From assembly GCA_937858255.1 (NCBI GenBank), contig CALLZQ010000110.1:1-5670 (forward strand): a stretch of DNA of 5,670 nt, in the 5' to 3' direction. This stretch comes from an uncultured Tabrizicola sp. GTDB lineage: Bacteria; Pseudomonadota; Alphaproteobacteria; Rhodobacterales; Rhodobacteraceae. Each line of letters begins with the position of its first letter. Position 1 is the first letter of the stretch. Positions 1-5,670 of the stretch are shown piece after piece. A program made the translations under genes and the position numbers. Below the pieces are notes generated by a model. That model did no database searches, had not been told where the DNA came from, and saw only the letters and a program-made list of their open reading frames with translations.

Positions 1-959
1 CCCGCGCACATACTGTATTCCGTTTTCCCTTCTGCCCCGGGGGCCGCGGGGGGGGCCGCGCGCCCGAAATGGGGGGCCGAATTCTCCTGACCCGCCTCGA
101 TAATGCCACGCCGAATCGCGCGGGTACGGGTGAAGTAGGCATGAAGATGCTCACCATCCCCCATGCGGATCGCTCGTTGCAGCACGAACAGCTCTTCGGC
201 AAAGCGGCCAAGGATGTCCAGAACCGCCTCTTTGTTGGTCAGGAACACATCGCGCCACATGGTCGGGTCACTGGCCGCGATGCGGGTGAAATCGCGGAAA
301 CCGGCAGCGGAATACTTGACCACCTCGGACTGCGAGACCCGGCGCATGTGATCGGCAACGCCCACCATCGTATAGGCGATGGCGTGCGGCACATGGCTGA
401 CCACCGCCACCACCAGATCGTGATGGGCGACATCCATGGTGTCGACACGCGCGCCCATCGCCTCAAGCAGTTGGCGCAGGCGCGAGAGTTCCTCGGGCGC
501 GGTCCCCTCAAGCGGGGTGAGCAACCACCAGCGGTTCTGGAACAGGCTGGCAAAGCCCGAGCGCGGGCCGGAATATTCGGTGCCCGCCATCGGATGACCG
601 GGGATAAAGGTCACGCCGGCGGGCAGATGCGGGGCCACGGCCTCGACCACCGCCCCCTTGACGCTGCCGACATCGGTCACGGTCGCGCCGGGTTTGAGGT
701 GCGGGGCAATCTCGGCCGCAATTGCCTCCATCGCGCCAACGGGCACGGCCAGCACCACCAGATCGGCCCCAGCCACCGCCTCGGCGGCAGAGGCATAGAC
801 CTCATCACAGAAAAGATCGCGGGCAATCGCGCGGGTTTCCTCGGACTTCGCATGACCGACGATCTGCCGCGCCAGACCATGCTGACGCATCGCATGGGCC
901 ATCGAACCGGCAATCAAGCCCAGCCCGATCAACGCCACACGGTCGTAAAGGGGCGTCAT
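1..959 (-). CDS. tyrC: Prephenate/arogenate dehydrogenase, 3' end beyond the left edge
   Basis: This cytoplasmic enzyme oxidatively decarboxylates prephenate (or arogenate) with NAD(P)+ on the way to tyrosine. The frame is open from ATG 959 to the edge, giving 319 codons with no stop. Visible motifs are a Rossmann nucleotide loop GLGLIAGS (residues 12-19), TDVGSVK (95-101), [12 protein letters not shown] (121-132), SHVPHAIAY (188-196) and GFRDFTRIA (220-228). By family analogy Ser99, His122, His189 and the arginines at 222/226 line the active site. The second strand of the Rossmann fold ends in GHAKS (35-39) without the acidic residue usual in strict NAD+ enzymes. The start overlaps the hisC stop as ATGA and has AAGGGG five bases upstream. 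The family core ends near residue 300; the Ala/Pro-rich tail beyond it is encoded by G-runs and is unusually long. I recognise the family securely. Substrate and cofactor preference are inferred. Confidence 0.93.
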   Translation of the reverse strand, partial: MTPLYDRVALIGLGLIAGSMAHAMRQHGLARQIVGHAKSEETRAIARDLFCDEVYASAAEAVAGADLVVLAVPVGAMEAIAAEIAPHLKPGATVTDVGSVKGAVVEAVAPHLPAGVTFIPGHPMAGTEYSGPRSGFASLFQNRWWLLTPLEGTAPEELSRLRQLLEAMGARVDTMDVAHHDLVVAVVSHVPHAIAYTMVGVADHMRRVSQSEVVKYSAAGFRDFTRIAASDPTMWRDVFLTNKEAVLDILGRFAEELFVLQRAIRMGDGEHLHAYFTRTRAIRRGIIEAGQENSAPHFGRAAPPAAPGAEGKTEYSMCA

Positions 960-970
960 TTCAACCCCTT
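956..970 (-). promoter_or_regulatory. Translational coupling site between hisC and tyrC
   Basis: The hisC stop codon TGA (958-956) and the tyrC start ATG (959-957) share bases in an ATGA overlap. A Shine-Dalgarno-like AAGGGG (970-965) lies five bases before the ATG, inside the last Lys-Gly codons of hisC. Ribosomes finishing hisC can therefore reinitiate directly on tyrC, which would keep the two products in proportion. The bases are seen directly; the coupling is inferred from this arrangement. Confidence 0.85.
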
Positions 971-2041
971 GAACTGCCCAACGGCATGAGCGACGCGCCG
1001 GCAGCTTGCCTCATCCCCGACAGTGATGCGCAAACAGTTCGGGAGTTTATAGCCCGAAACCCGCCGTACGATCAGACCCTGACCCTGCAAATATTCATCA
1101 CAGGCCTCGGCCTCTTCGGTGTTGGCAAAGCGGGCCAGAACGAAATTGGCCATGCTGGTGTCCGAGGGCACGCCGATCTCGGCCAAGGCTTCGGCCAGCC
1201 AATGACGCATCCGGGCATTCTCGGACCGGCATTTCACCACCCAGTCCTGATCGCGCACCGCGGCCTCGGCCACCTCAAGCTGCGTGGTCGAGAGGTTGAA
1301 TGGCCCCCGCACCCGGTTCAGCACATCGACGATATGGCGCGGCCCGTAACCCCAGCCGATCCGCAAGCCGCCAAGACCGTAGATCTTGGAGAAGGTCCGG
1401 GTCATGAAGACATTTTCGCGCTGCGTGGCCAGCCCCGCACCGCCATCGTAGCCATCGACATATTCGGCATAGGCGCCGTCGATCACCAGAATCGCCTGCT
1501 TGGGCAGCCCGGCGGCCAGCCGTTCCATCTCGGCCGGGCTGATCATCGTGCCGGTCGGGTTGTTGGGGTTGGCGATAAAGACCAGCCGCGTCCGGTTGTT
1601 GCAGGCCCGCAGGATCGTATCGACATCGGCCATCCGCTCGCGCTCAGGCACCTCGACCGGGGTCGCCCCGACCGCAAGCGCGCTGATGCGATACATCAGA
1701 AAGCCGTGTTCGGTGAACACCACCTCATCGCGGGGGCCGGCATAGGCCTGACAGAGGAAGGTGATGATCTCATCCGAACCGACACCGCAGAGGATGCGGT
1801 CAGGGTCAAGCCCATGCACCGTGCCGATCGCCTCGCGCAGCGCCCGGTGATCGGTATTCGGATAGCGGTGCAGGCTGTGGACGCTCTTGGCAAAGGCCTC
1901 TTTGGCGCGGTCCGACGGGCCAAAGGGGTTTTCGTTGGAGGACAGCTTGACGGTATTCGCCACGCCGGCCACATGCGCCTTGCCGCCCTCGTAAAGGGCG
2001 ATGTCAAGGATACCGGGCTGCGGGCGAATGGTGTCGTTCAT
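956..2041 (-). CDS. hisC: Histidinol-phosphate aminotransferase (HisC family)
   Basis: This is a 361-residue PLP-dependent class I/II aminotransferase, a normal length for HisC. It interconverts imidazole-acetol phosphate and histidinol phosphate with glutamate as amino donor. The cofactor signature is clear: SNENPFGPS (34-43 region), ANPNNPTGT (157-165), DGAYAEY (188-194) and the Schiff-base lysine Lys219 in [20 protein letters not shown] (214-233). A C-terminal arginine in [10 protein letters not shown] (333-342) fits the carboxylate-binding position. The start ATG has GGAG (2052-2049) seven bases upstream. It directly overlaps tyrC, which suggests that it also serves tyrosine (and perhaps phenylalanine) synthesis, as is known for several HisC enzymes; that role is inferred. 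It is separated from rpsD by a terminator, so it probably has its own promoter. Confidence 0.95.
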   Translation of the reverse strand: MNDTIRPQPGILDIALYEGGKAHVAGVANTVKLSSNENPFGPSDRAKEAFAKSVHSLHRYPNTDHRALREAIGTVHGLDPDRILCGVGSDEIITFLCQAYAGPRDEVVFTEHGFLMYRISALAVGATPVEVPERERMADVDTILRACNNRTRLVFIANPNNPTGTMISPAEMERLAAGLPKQAILVIDGAYAEYVDGYDGGAGLATQRENVFMTRTFSKIYGLGGLRIGWGYGPRHIVDVLNRVRGPFNLSTTQLEVAEAAVRDQDWVVKCRSENARMRHWLAEALAEIGVPSDTSMANFVLARFANTEEAEACDEYLQGQGLIVRRVSGYKLPNCLRITVGDEASCRRVAHAVGQFKGLK

Positions 2042-2065
2042 GGCAAGGCTCCAACTGGCCTGCGC

Positions 2066-2105
2066 GTTCTAGCGGGCGCGGGATTGCAAGGCCAGTGCGA
2101 TTATC
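2066..2105 (-). promoter_or_regulatory. Candidate promoter elements before hisC
   Basis: The 119 bases between the rpsD terminator and hisC must hold the promoter of the hisC-tyrC unit if the terminator is efficient. Two -10-like hexamers read on the minus strand: GATAAT (2105-2100) and TAGAAC (2071-2066). Neither has a convincing -35 at 16-18 bases; TTGCCC before the first is 22 bases away. The choice between them is open, so this entry marks a region and not a defined promoter. Confidence 0.25.
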
Positions 2106-2163
2106 CGCGCACCAAGCATTTCCCTGTGGGCAAGCCTCTGCCTGCCCCGGCGCGCCGGATAGC

Positions 2164-2193
2164 AAAAGGGCCGCCCCAGCGGGACGGCCCTTT
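2164..2193 (-). terminator. Intrinsic terminator of rpsD
   Basis: A 13-bp stem (2165-2177 with 2181-2193) closes a three-base loop. On the minus strand it reads AAAGGGCCGTCCC, loop GCT, then GGGGCGGCCCTTT, followed by a short run of four T. One position (2174/2184) is a G-U wobble on the minus-strand RNA but an A-C mismatch on the plus-strand RNA, so the structure is built for minus-strand transcripts. It begins about 30 bases after the rpsD stop codon and separates rpsD from hisC. Confidence 0.88.
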
Positions 2194-2224
2194 GCGGATG
2201 TCGCTGACGCGCGGCGATGCCGGA

Positions 2225-2845
2225 TCAGTTCTTGGCGTAGTATTCGACGACCAAGTTCGGTTCCATCTGCACGGGATAGGGCACATCGCCGAGGCCCGGG
2301 GTACGGACGAACTTCACGATCATCTTGTTGTGGTCAACTTCCAGATAGTCGGGAACATCACGCTCGGTCAGCGCGACGGCTTCCAGCACGATGGCCAGTT
2401 GCTTGGACTTCTGGCGCACTTCGATCACGTCGCCTTCGCGGACGCGGTACGAGGCGATGTTCACGCGGGTGCCGTTCACGGTGACGTGGCCGTGGTTGAC
2501 GAACTGGCGGGCGGCGGAGATGGGCGGAACCAGCTTGGCGCGGTAGACGACGGCATCCAGACGACGCTCGAGCAGACCCACCAGATTTTCACCGGTGTCG
2601 CCGGTCACACGGGCGGCTTCGGCGTAGATCTTCTTGAACTGCTTTTCGGTCAGATCGCCGTAATAGCCCTTGAGCTTTTGCTTGGCGCGCAGCTGGGTGC
2701 CGAAGTCGGACAGCTTGCCCTTGCGGCGCTGACCGTGCTGGCCCGGACCGTATTCGCGCTTGTTCAGCGGCGACTTGGCGCGGCCCCAGATGTTCTCGCC
2801 CATGCGGCGGTCGATTTTGTACTTGGCAGACGTGCGTTTGGTCCC
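2225..2845 (-). CDS. rpsD: 30S ribosomal protein S4, with no recognised start codon
   Basis: S4 is a primary 16S rRNA-binding protein that nucleates assembly of the 30S body. The product is 206 residues, the length I expect for Rhodobacterales S4, counting from the codon at 2845. Typical stretches are the basic N-terminus [13 protein letters not shown] (2-14), [15 protein letters not shown] (30-44), the S4 RNA-binding fold around 95-155 ([19 protein letters not shown], 112-130) and the C-terminal [11 protein letters not shown]. The N-terminal zinc-binding cysteines of some S4 proteins are absent, as in other C-minus forms. A strong Shine-Dalgarno sequence sits five bases upstream, yet the first codon is GGG (2845-2843). 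The nearest in-frame ATG is residue 15 (2803), which would remove conserved basic residues and has no Shine-Dalgarno. Upstream in-frame TTG/GTG codons (2956-2945) would add 34-37 residues foreign to the family. It stands alone between two terminators. Confidence 0.93.
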   Translation of the reverse strand, partial: GTKRTSAKYKIDRRMGENIWGRAKSPLNKREYGPGQHGQRRKGKLSDFGTQLRAKQKLKGYYGDLTEKQFKKIYAEAARVTGDTGENLVGLLERRLDAVVYRAKLVPPISAARQFVNHGHVTVNGTRVNIASYRVREGDVIEVRQKSKQLAIVLEAVALTERDVPDYLEVDHNKMIVKFVRTPGLGDVPYPVQMEPNLVVEYYAKN

Positions 2846-2850
2846 GGCTG

Positions 2851-2858
2851 ATCTCCTT
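2851..2858 (-). promoter_or_regulatory. Ribosome binding site of rpsD
   Basis: AAGGAGAT on the minus strand is a near-perfect anti-16S match. It is followed by CAGCC and then the codon GGG at 2845, exactly where the family's N-terminal Met is expected. The site therefore fixes the ancestral start at 2845 even though no normal start codon is there now. Confidence 0.85.
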
Positions 2859-2958
2859 CGTTCGTGGTGCCCCCGGCAGGCCGGCGGCGATGAAGGGCGT
2901 TGTCCTTTTCCCCTGCGGGGCGACAGGCTTCCGCTTGCGCGGGCCACCAACACCAATG

Positions 2959-2985
2959 AAAAGCCCCCGGGGAATGCCCGGGGAC
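2959..2985 (-). terminator. Terminator-like hairpin after the Hint gene
   Basis: The minus strand reads GTCCCCGGG, loop CATTC, CCCGGGGGC and then TTTT. This is a nine-pair stem (2963-2971 with 2977-2985) including one wobble that pairs only in the minus-strand RNA. It lies about 44 bases after the Hint gene's stop codon and should end that transcript. It also falls right at the expected 5' end of the rpsD mRNA (see the promoter at 2994-3021), so it may have a second role there. Confidence 0.75.
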
Positions 2986-2993
2986 GTGGCGGC

Positions 2994-3021
2994 CTTATAC
3001 AGCCGGTTTTGGCAGAGTCAA
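2994..3021 (-). promoter_or_regulatory. Candidate sigma70-type promoter of rpsD
   Basis: The -35 box TTGACT (3021-3016) and -10 box TATAAG (2999-2994) are each one base from consensus and are 16 bases apart. The -35 starts seven bases after the Hint gene's stop codon. The bases after the -10 are GCCGCC, a GC-rich discriminator of the kind associated with growth-rate and stringent control of ribosomal promoters. The hexamers and spacing are seen directly; assignment to rpsD and its regulation are inferred. Confidence 0.65.
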
Positions 3022-3028
3022 CCGCCCC

Positions 3029-4102
3029 TCAGGCCGCCAGATCGTGACGCAGGATCGCCGCCTCAGACGACGACAGGTTGCGCCGCGCGTAATCGCCATA
3101 GCGGGTCGGGTTCAGGTCGATCCCGGGGCAGAGCGACAAAAGCGAGGCCCGCTGCGATACCTCGATGGTTTCCAGCGCGCAGTTTGACGGATGGAAGCTC
3201 TCGGTCTCCAGCCCGTTGGCCCAGACGATGTTATGCCGGTCCAGCAGGATGTGGATATAGGTCACTTCCCGCAGCGCGTGATCGACGCAGATCGTGCTGT
3301 CGTTCAGCAGATCCTCGGCCTTGACCAGCACCTCATGGGTGTTGAACAGCGCCCGCGCCGCCGGGCCATCCAGCAGCATCCGGTGCTGCGGCGAGACCAA
3401 GAGATCATCCTCGGGCCGGTCGATGCCAAGGGCGCCGGCCTTGAAGCGGATCGGGCGCAGATGCGGCATGGCATAAAGCCGCGCGCCGGTCATCCGGCGA
3501 TGCCCCATCCACAGGATATCCTGTGCGCCATTATCCTTGGTCATGATCCGGTCGCCGGGGCGCAGGTCTTCGATCAGCCGTAGCCCCTCGGGTGTCAGGA
3601 TACGGCAACCGGGCGTAAAGCAGATCACCCCGCCCGCGCCGCGCGTGTTGGAACCCGTCTCTGTCCGGTCGATTGCCGCGCGTACTACCCAAAGGTCCTG
3701 CGCCGTCGGCGGCGGATCGCCCACGAACATCAAGAGCCGCGCGCCCGTATCGGGCACCGGCAGGATCGTCACCGACCAGCTTTGATGGCCGTCGGTCACG
3801 ATAAAGCCCTGATCAATATCGTCGGCGTCCTGCGCATCGTCAGCCGCCGCCGGCTCCCCGCCCTGGGCGAAAGCGGCGCCGATCAGCCGGCGCACCATGC
3901 GGGCAGCACGGCGTCGGATTTCGTGTATCCCCGCGGCCCCGTCGAGGATCGGCGCCCCCCCGGCCCCATCCGCCTGAACCGCCTCGCCATACCAGCGCCA
4001 GGCGGCGCCAACGGCAAGAACGTCAAGCGGTGCGGCCTGCACACCGTCGATTTCCGTCTGGGACCATGAGATGACAAACGTGCCCCTAGAGCGCGTCCCC
4101 AT
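3029..4102 (-). CDS. Hint (Hedgehog/intein) domain protein
   Basis: This 357-residue protein has two parts. Residues 1-155 have no family I can name: they begin MGTRSRGTFVISWSQTEIDG, carry an Ala-rich acidic linker (about 84-98, AAADDAQDADD) and contain DGHQSWSVTILPVPDTGARL (104-123). No signal peptide or membrane segment is visible. Residues 159-306 form a Hint_2-type domain: ICFTPGCRILTPEGLRLIED (160-179) with probable nucleophile Cys161, LRPGDRIMTKDNGAQDILWMG (180-200), the block-B-like SPQHRMLL with His240, and YIHILLDRHNIVWANGLETE (282-301). Hint domains perform protein self-cleavage or splicing through a cysteine thioester. The His-Asn end of a true intein is not seen, and no foreign host protein is interrupted, so self-processing or a non-catalytic role is likelier than splicing. 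ATG 4102 has AAGGA nine bases upstream. Such proteins recur in Rhodobacterales, with no function known to me. Confidence 0.85.
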   Translation of the reverse strand: MGTRSRGTFVISWSQTEIDGVQAAPLDVLAVGAAWRWYGEAVQADGAGGAPILDGAAGIHEIRRRAARMVRRLIGAAFAQGGEPAAADDAQDADDIDQGFIVTDGHQSWSVTILPVPDTGARLLMFVGDPPPTAQDLWVVRAAIDRTETGSNTRGAGGVICFTPGCRILTPEGLRLIEDLRPGDRIMTKDNGAQDILWMGHRRMTGARLYAMPHLRPIRFKAGALGIDRPEDDLLVSPQHRMLLDGPAARALFNTHEVLVKAEDLLNDSTICVDHALREVTYIHILLDRHNIVWANGLETESFHPSNCALETIEVSQRASLLSLCPGIDLNPTRYGDYARRNLSSSEAAILRHDLAA

Positions 4103-4253
4103 ATCTCGCTGTCCTTGGTCTGCTCGGTTATCTTTTTATTCTTTAAAGACACTCTAACCGGTTCGCAGAGCCAAGGCTATGACCAAAAGGCAACACCCTA
4201 CCCATTCGGATGCAGCCTGCCGCTAGGTCAATATCTGGGGGGCTTACCCCCGG
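4103..4253 (-). promoter_or_regulatory. Intergenic region upstream of the Hint gene
   Basis: These 151 bases separate the GlxA-type regulator from the Hint gene. The part at 4125-4150 is strikingly AT-rich for this genome (TTTAAAGAATAAAAAGATAA on the minus strand), as expected of a promoter region, but I find no -35/-10 pair with proper spacing. Two 8-bp palindromes, ctttaaag (4141-4148) and aaccggtt (4156-4163), could be protein-binding sites. A weak hairpin (4238-4242 with 4247-4251, loop of four) follows the regulator's stop but has no T-run, so it is a poor terminator. Confidence 0.35.
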
Positions 4254-5228
4254 CTACTTGCCAAAATGCGAGAATCTATAGGGCGAAATCGCGTATTTTA
4301 GCCGGAAAGACTTGGAAAAATGCGATGTCGAGGCATAGCCGCAGGCAATGGCGACATCGGTGACGCTCATATCCGTCTCCGCCAAGAGCGCACGCCCGCG
4401 CTGTAGACGCAGATCGTTCATATAGCGTACCGGCGTCACGCCGAGATAGCGGTTGAACAGCCGCTCGATCTGGCGGCGCGACAGTTTCAACTGCGCCGCA
4501 CAGGCGTCAAGGTCAAAGGGCTCTTCGATCCGGCTTTCGAGAAAGGCCACCGCCTCGATCAGCTTTTCGTGCCGCGTCCCCAGACGCGCGGCAAGCGAGG
4601 TGGTCTGCTCATCCGCCTCATTTCTGCGCCCGGTCAAGAGGCACATGTTCATGACCTCTTGGCTAAGGCCCATGCCAAAACGGTCATGGATCAGCTTGAG
4701 CATCAGGTCAGCCGCCGCCACCCCACCGGCGCAGGTCATGATCCGGTCGTCGATGCAGAATACCTGCCGCGCGGCCTCGAGATCGGGGAAGGTTTCGTTG
4801 AAACCGGCAAGGTTTTCCCAGTGCAGGGTAAAGCGCCGCCCCTTGAGGATACCGGCCCGCGCCAGCGCATAGGCGCCGGTGCAAAGCCCGCCAACCGTGC
4901 GTCCCCGCCGCCACAGGCCGCGCAGCCAATCCCCCAGTTGCGCCGTCACCTGTTCTTCCGGCTCGACCCCCGAACAGACCAGCACCGCGCCCTCGGGCGT
5001 GGCACCGCCAATGGCGCCGTCAACCATCACCGGCACCCCGTTCGAACAGGCGACCGGCTGGCCGTCCAGCGACAGCACCTGCCAGCGAAACAGCACCTGA
5101 CCGGTCAACTGATTGGCGATCCGCATCGGCTCAAGCGCCGAGGAAAACGCCAGCATGGTGAATTTCGGCACCAGCACGAAGGTCACCAAAATCGGCTCAG
5201 CGACCGGCGCAAGGTCTACATGCGCCAC
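4254..5228 (-). CDS. GlxA family transcriptional regulator (DJ-1/PfpI plus AraC-type HTH)
   Basis: Counted from GTG 5228 the product is 324 residues, a normal size for the GlxA family. Residues about 13-180 form a class I glutamine amidotransferase-like (DJ-1/PfpI) sensor domain, with LVPKFTMLAFSSALEPMRIA and a nucleophile-elbow-like GGLCTGAYALARAGIL containing Cys116. The C-terminus is an AraC-type domain with two helix-turn-helix units: FDLDACAAQLKLSRRQIERL (from 238) and MSVTDVAIACGYASTSHFSK (from 287). Known relatives include GbdR, CdhR and ArgR, which respond to quaternary amines or amino acids. The LHWEN motif near 135 recalls that group, but the effector here cannot be read from sequence. 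The start is uncertain: TTG 5318 would add 30 residues with untypical codons (AGA, ACA, AAT) and no Shine-Dalgarno. GTG 5228 has only AAGG close by. Neither neighbour reveals its target. Confidence 0.9.
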   Translation of the reverse strand: MAHVDLAPVAEPILVTFVLVPKFTMLAFSSALEPMRIANQLTGQVLFRWQVLSLDGQPVACSNGVPVMVDGAIGGATPEGAVLVCSGVEPEEQVTAQLGDWLRGLWRRGRTVGGLCTGAYALARAGILKGRRFTLHWENLAGFNETFPDLEAARQVFCIDDRIMTCAGGVAAADLMLKLIHDRFGMGLSQEVMNMCLLTGRRNEADEQTTSLAARLGTRHEKLIEAVAFLESRIEEPFDLDACAAQLKLSRRQIERLFNRYLGVTPVRYMNDLRLQRGRALLAETDMSVTDVAIACGYASTSHFSKSFRLKYAISPYRFSHFGK

Positions 5229-5288
5229 GCCCTTGGCAACGAATCTATCTGTGCCCTTGTCCCGGCGAACCCCCGCCGCGACGGCCCA

Positions 5289-5318
5289 GTTATGCCCCAA
5301 ATTACGCAGCTTGTGCAA
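5289..5318 (-). promoter_or_regulatory. Candidate promoter of the GlxA-type regulator
   Basis: TTGCAC (5318-5313) and CATAAC (5294-5289) are 18 bases apart on the minus strand, each with partial consensus. They lie just after the stop codon of the DUF1489 gene. If they form the promoter, the mRNA starts near 5282, which leaves about 55 bases before GTG 5228 and rules out the TTG at 5318 as start. The match is modest. Confidence 0.3.
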
Positions 5319-5351
5319 AAGATGCGGCAGTTTTTCGTGTTTGCGCGACGG

Positions 5352-5670
5352 TTAGCGCAAACCCAATTCCGCCAGCGCCTCGGCCAGTGCCGCTGGCAGG
5401 CTGTCTTCACCCTGCCGTCCCCGCACCAGATCGCGCGGCGCCTCATCGGGTGCGAGATAGCGCCATCCCTGAAACGGGCGGCGAGGGGCCGCCTGGGTCC
5501 GCACCACCTCGGGGTCCAGCACCAGCGCGCAGCGGGCGATGCCATCCTCGCCCCGCACCTCTTCCAAGGCGGTAATCCGCTGGCGGCACAGGACCACGCC
5601 CTTAATCACCCAGTAGAGCGAGCCGCCGTTCAACACCTCGGCCTCACGCTTGGGCCACATGCGGGTCACA
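5352..5670 (-). CDS. DUF1489 family protein, C-terminal part
   Basis: The visible 106 codons are the C-terminal portion of a protein I recognise as the DUF1489 family, small alphaproteobacterial proteins of roughly 140-150 residues with no known function. The diagnostic stretch is VTRMWPKREAEVLNGGSLYW followed by VIKGVVLCRQRITALEEV. A second conserved patch is RRPFQGWRYLAPDEAPRDL, and the protein ends ALAEALAELGLR with stop TAA at 5354-5352. The GTG at 5669 is an internal valine and not the start; the true start lies beyond the right edge. The gap to the regulator's earliest possible start is 33 bases, so the two could share a transcript, but no functional link is evident. Confidence 0.88.
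   Translation of the reverse strand, partial: VTRMWPKREAEVLNGGSLYWVIKGVVLCRQRITALEEVRGEDGIARCALVLDPEVVRTQAAPRRPFQGWRYLAPDEAPRDLVRGRQGEDSLPAALAEALAELGLR

Larger units (their letters stand above)
2846..2987 (-). promoter_or_regulatory. rpsD 5' leader
   Basis: If transcription starts about seven bases after the -10 box at 2999-2994, the mRNA has a leader of roughly 140 bases. It begins with the strong hairpin at 2963-2985 and contains smaller GC hairpins (for example CCGG-loop-CCGG at 2873-2884). It contains no ATG on the minus strand. S4 is known in Escherichia coli to repress its own mRNA through a structured leader; whether this leader does the same is speculative. I see no match to a leader family I know. 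Confidence 0.4.

Noticed and set aside
69..989. A 306-codon plus-strand open frame opposite tyrC
   Set aside because: It mirrors the tyrC coding frame and has a low-complexity His/Gly/Arg composition and no family features. The minus-strand tyrC accounts for the region.
2147..2158. Perfect 12-bp palindrome ccggcgcgccgg between the rpsD terminator and hisC
   Set aside because: It is made only of G and C in a GC-rich background, has no loop or T-run for a terminator, and no second copy was noticed. A chance origin is likely, although an operator cannot be excluded.
722..2851. A 709-codon open frame on the plus strand, antisense to tyrC, hisC and rpsD
   Set aside because: It runs antisense through hisC and rpsD and the start of tyrC, all unmistakable families. 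Its product is Arg/His/Gly/Asp-rich without any recognisable domain. Long antisense frames are expected in GC-rich DNA with strong third-position bias.
2846..2956. A 37-residue N-terminal extension of S4 starting at TTG 2956
   Set aside because: The extension is Arg/Ser/Gly-rich, runs through the Shine-Dalgarno of rpsD and has no ribosome binding site of its own. It does not resemble any S4 N-terminus I know. I kept it only as a possible consequence of the GGG anomaly.
4238..4251. GGGGG-loop-CCCCC hairpin just after the GlxA-type regulator as a terminator
   Set aside because: The stem has only five pairs and is not followed by a T-run on the minus strand, so it does not meet the standard of the other two terminators.
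1..5670. CRISPR array, tRNA/rRNA gene, insertion sequence, toxin-antitoxin or defence system
   Set aside because: I saw no spaced direct repeats, tRNA-like cloverleaf, transposase motifs, terminal inverted repeats or small paired genes. The gene content is housekeeping and common accessory genes of this order.

Overview
The window looks like an ordinary chromosomal stretch of a GC-rich alphaproteobacterium, most likely Rhodobacterales (Rhodobacter/Roseobacter/Paracoccus relatives). This rests on the RpsD sequence, a 206-residue form that matches the family members I know, on the DUF1489 protein and the Hint-domain protein typical of this group, and on the high-GC codon use. It comes from recognising families, not from a search. 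All six genes I can support lie on the minus strand, so transcription runs from right to left.

In transcription order: (1) 5670-5352 is the C-terminal part of a DUF1489 protein whose start lies beyond the right edge. (2) 5228-4254 is a GlxA-type regulator, with a DJ-1/PfpI-like sensor domain followed by an AraC-type DNA-binding domain. (3) 4102-3029 is a protein with an uncharacterised N-terminal half and a Hedgehog/intein (Hint) domain. (4) 2845-2225 is rpsD, ribosomal protein S4, a single-gene unit with a promoter candidate upstream and a strong terminator downstream. (5) 2041-956 is hisC, and (6) 959 to the left edge is a tyrC/tyrA-type prephenate (arogenate) dehydrogenase. The last two overlap by an ATGA and are almost certainly translationally coupled.

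hisC and tyrC make metabolic sense together. HisC-family aminotransferases often also transaminate aromatic keto acids, so the pair can serve both histidine and tyrosine synthesis. rpsD is insulated from hisC by a 13-bp terminator hairpin. Between the Hint gene and rpsD, a good sigma70-type promoter sits just after the Hint stop codon. A terminator-like hairpin follows at its expected transcription start, so one short segment may end one transcript and form the 5' end of the next.

The most striking anomaly is at the start of rpsD. The Shine-Dalgarno sequence and the second codon onward are where they should be, but the start codon reads GGG (2845-2843). No ATG, GTG or TTG lies within 30 codons upstream in frame, and the next in-frame ATG is residue 15. 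This is either a sequence error or variant (GTG to GGG is one base) or a real non-canonical start in an essential gene. I found no CRISPR array, tRNA, rRNA, insertion sequence or defence system, and no convincing sign of a wholly new system.
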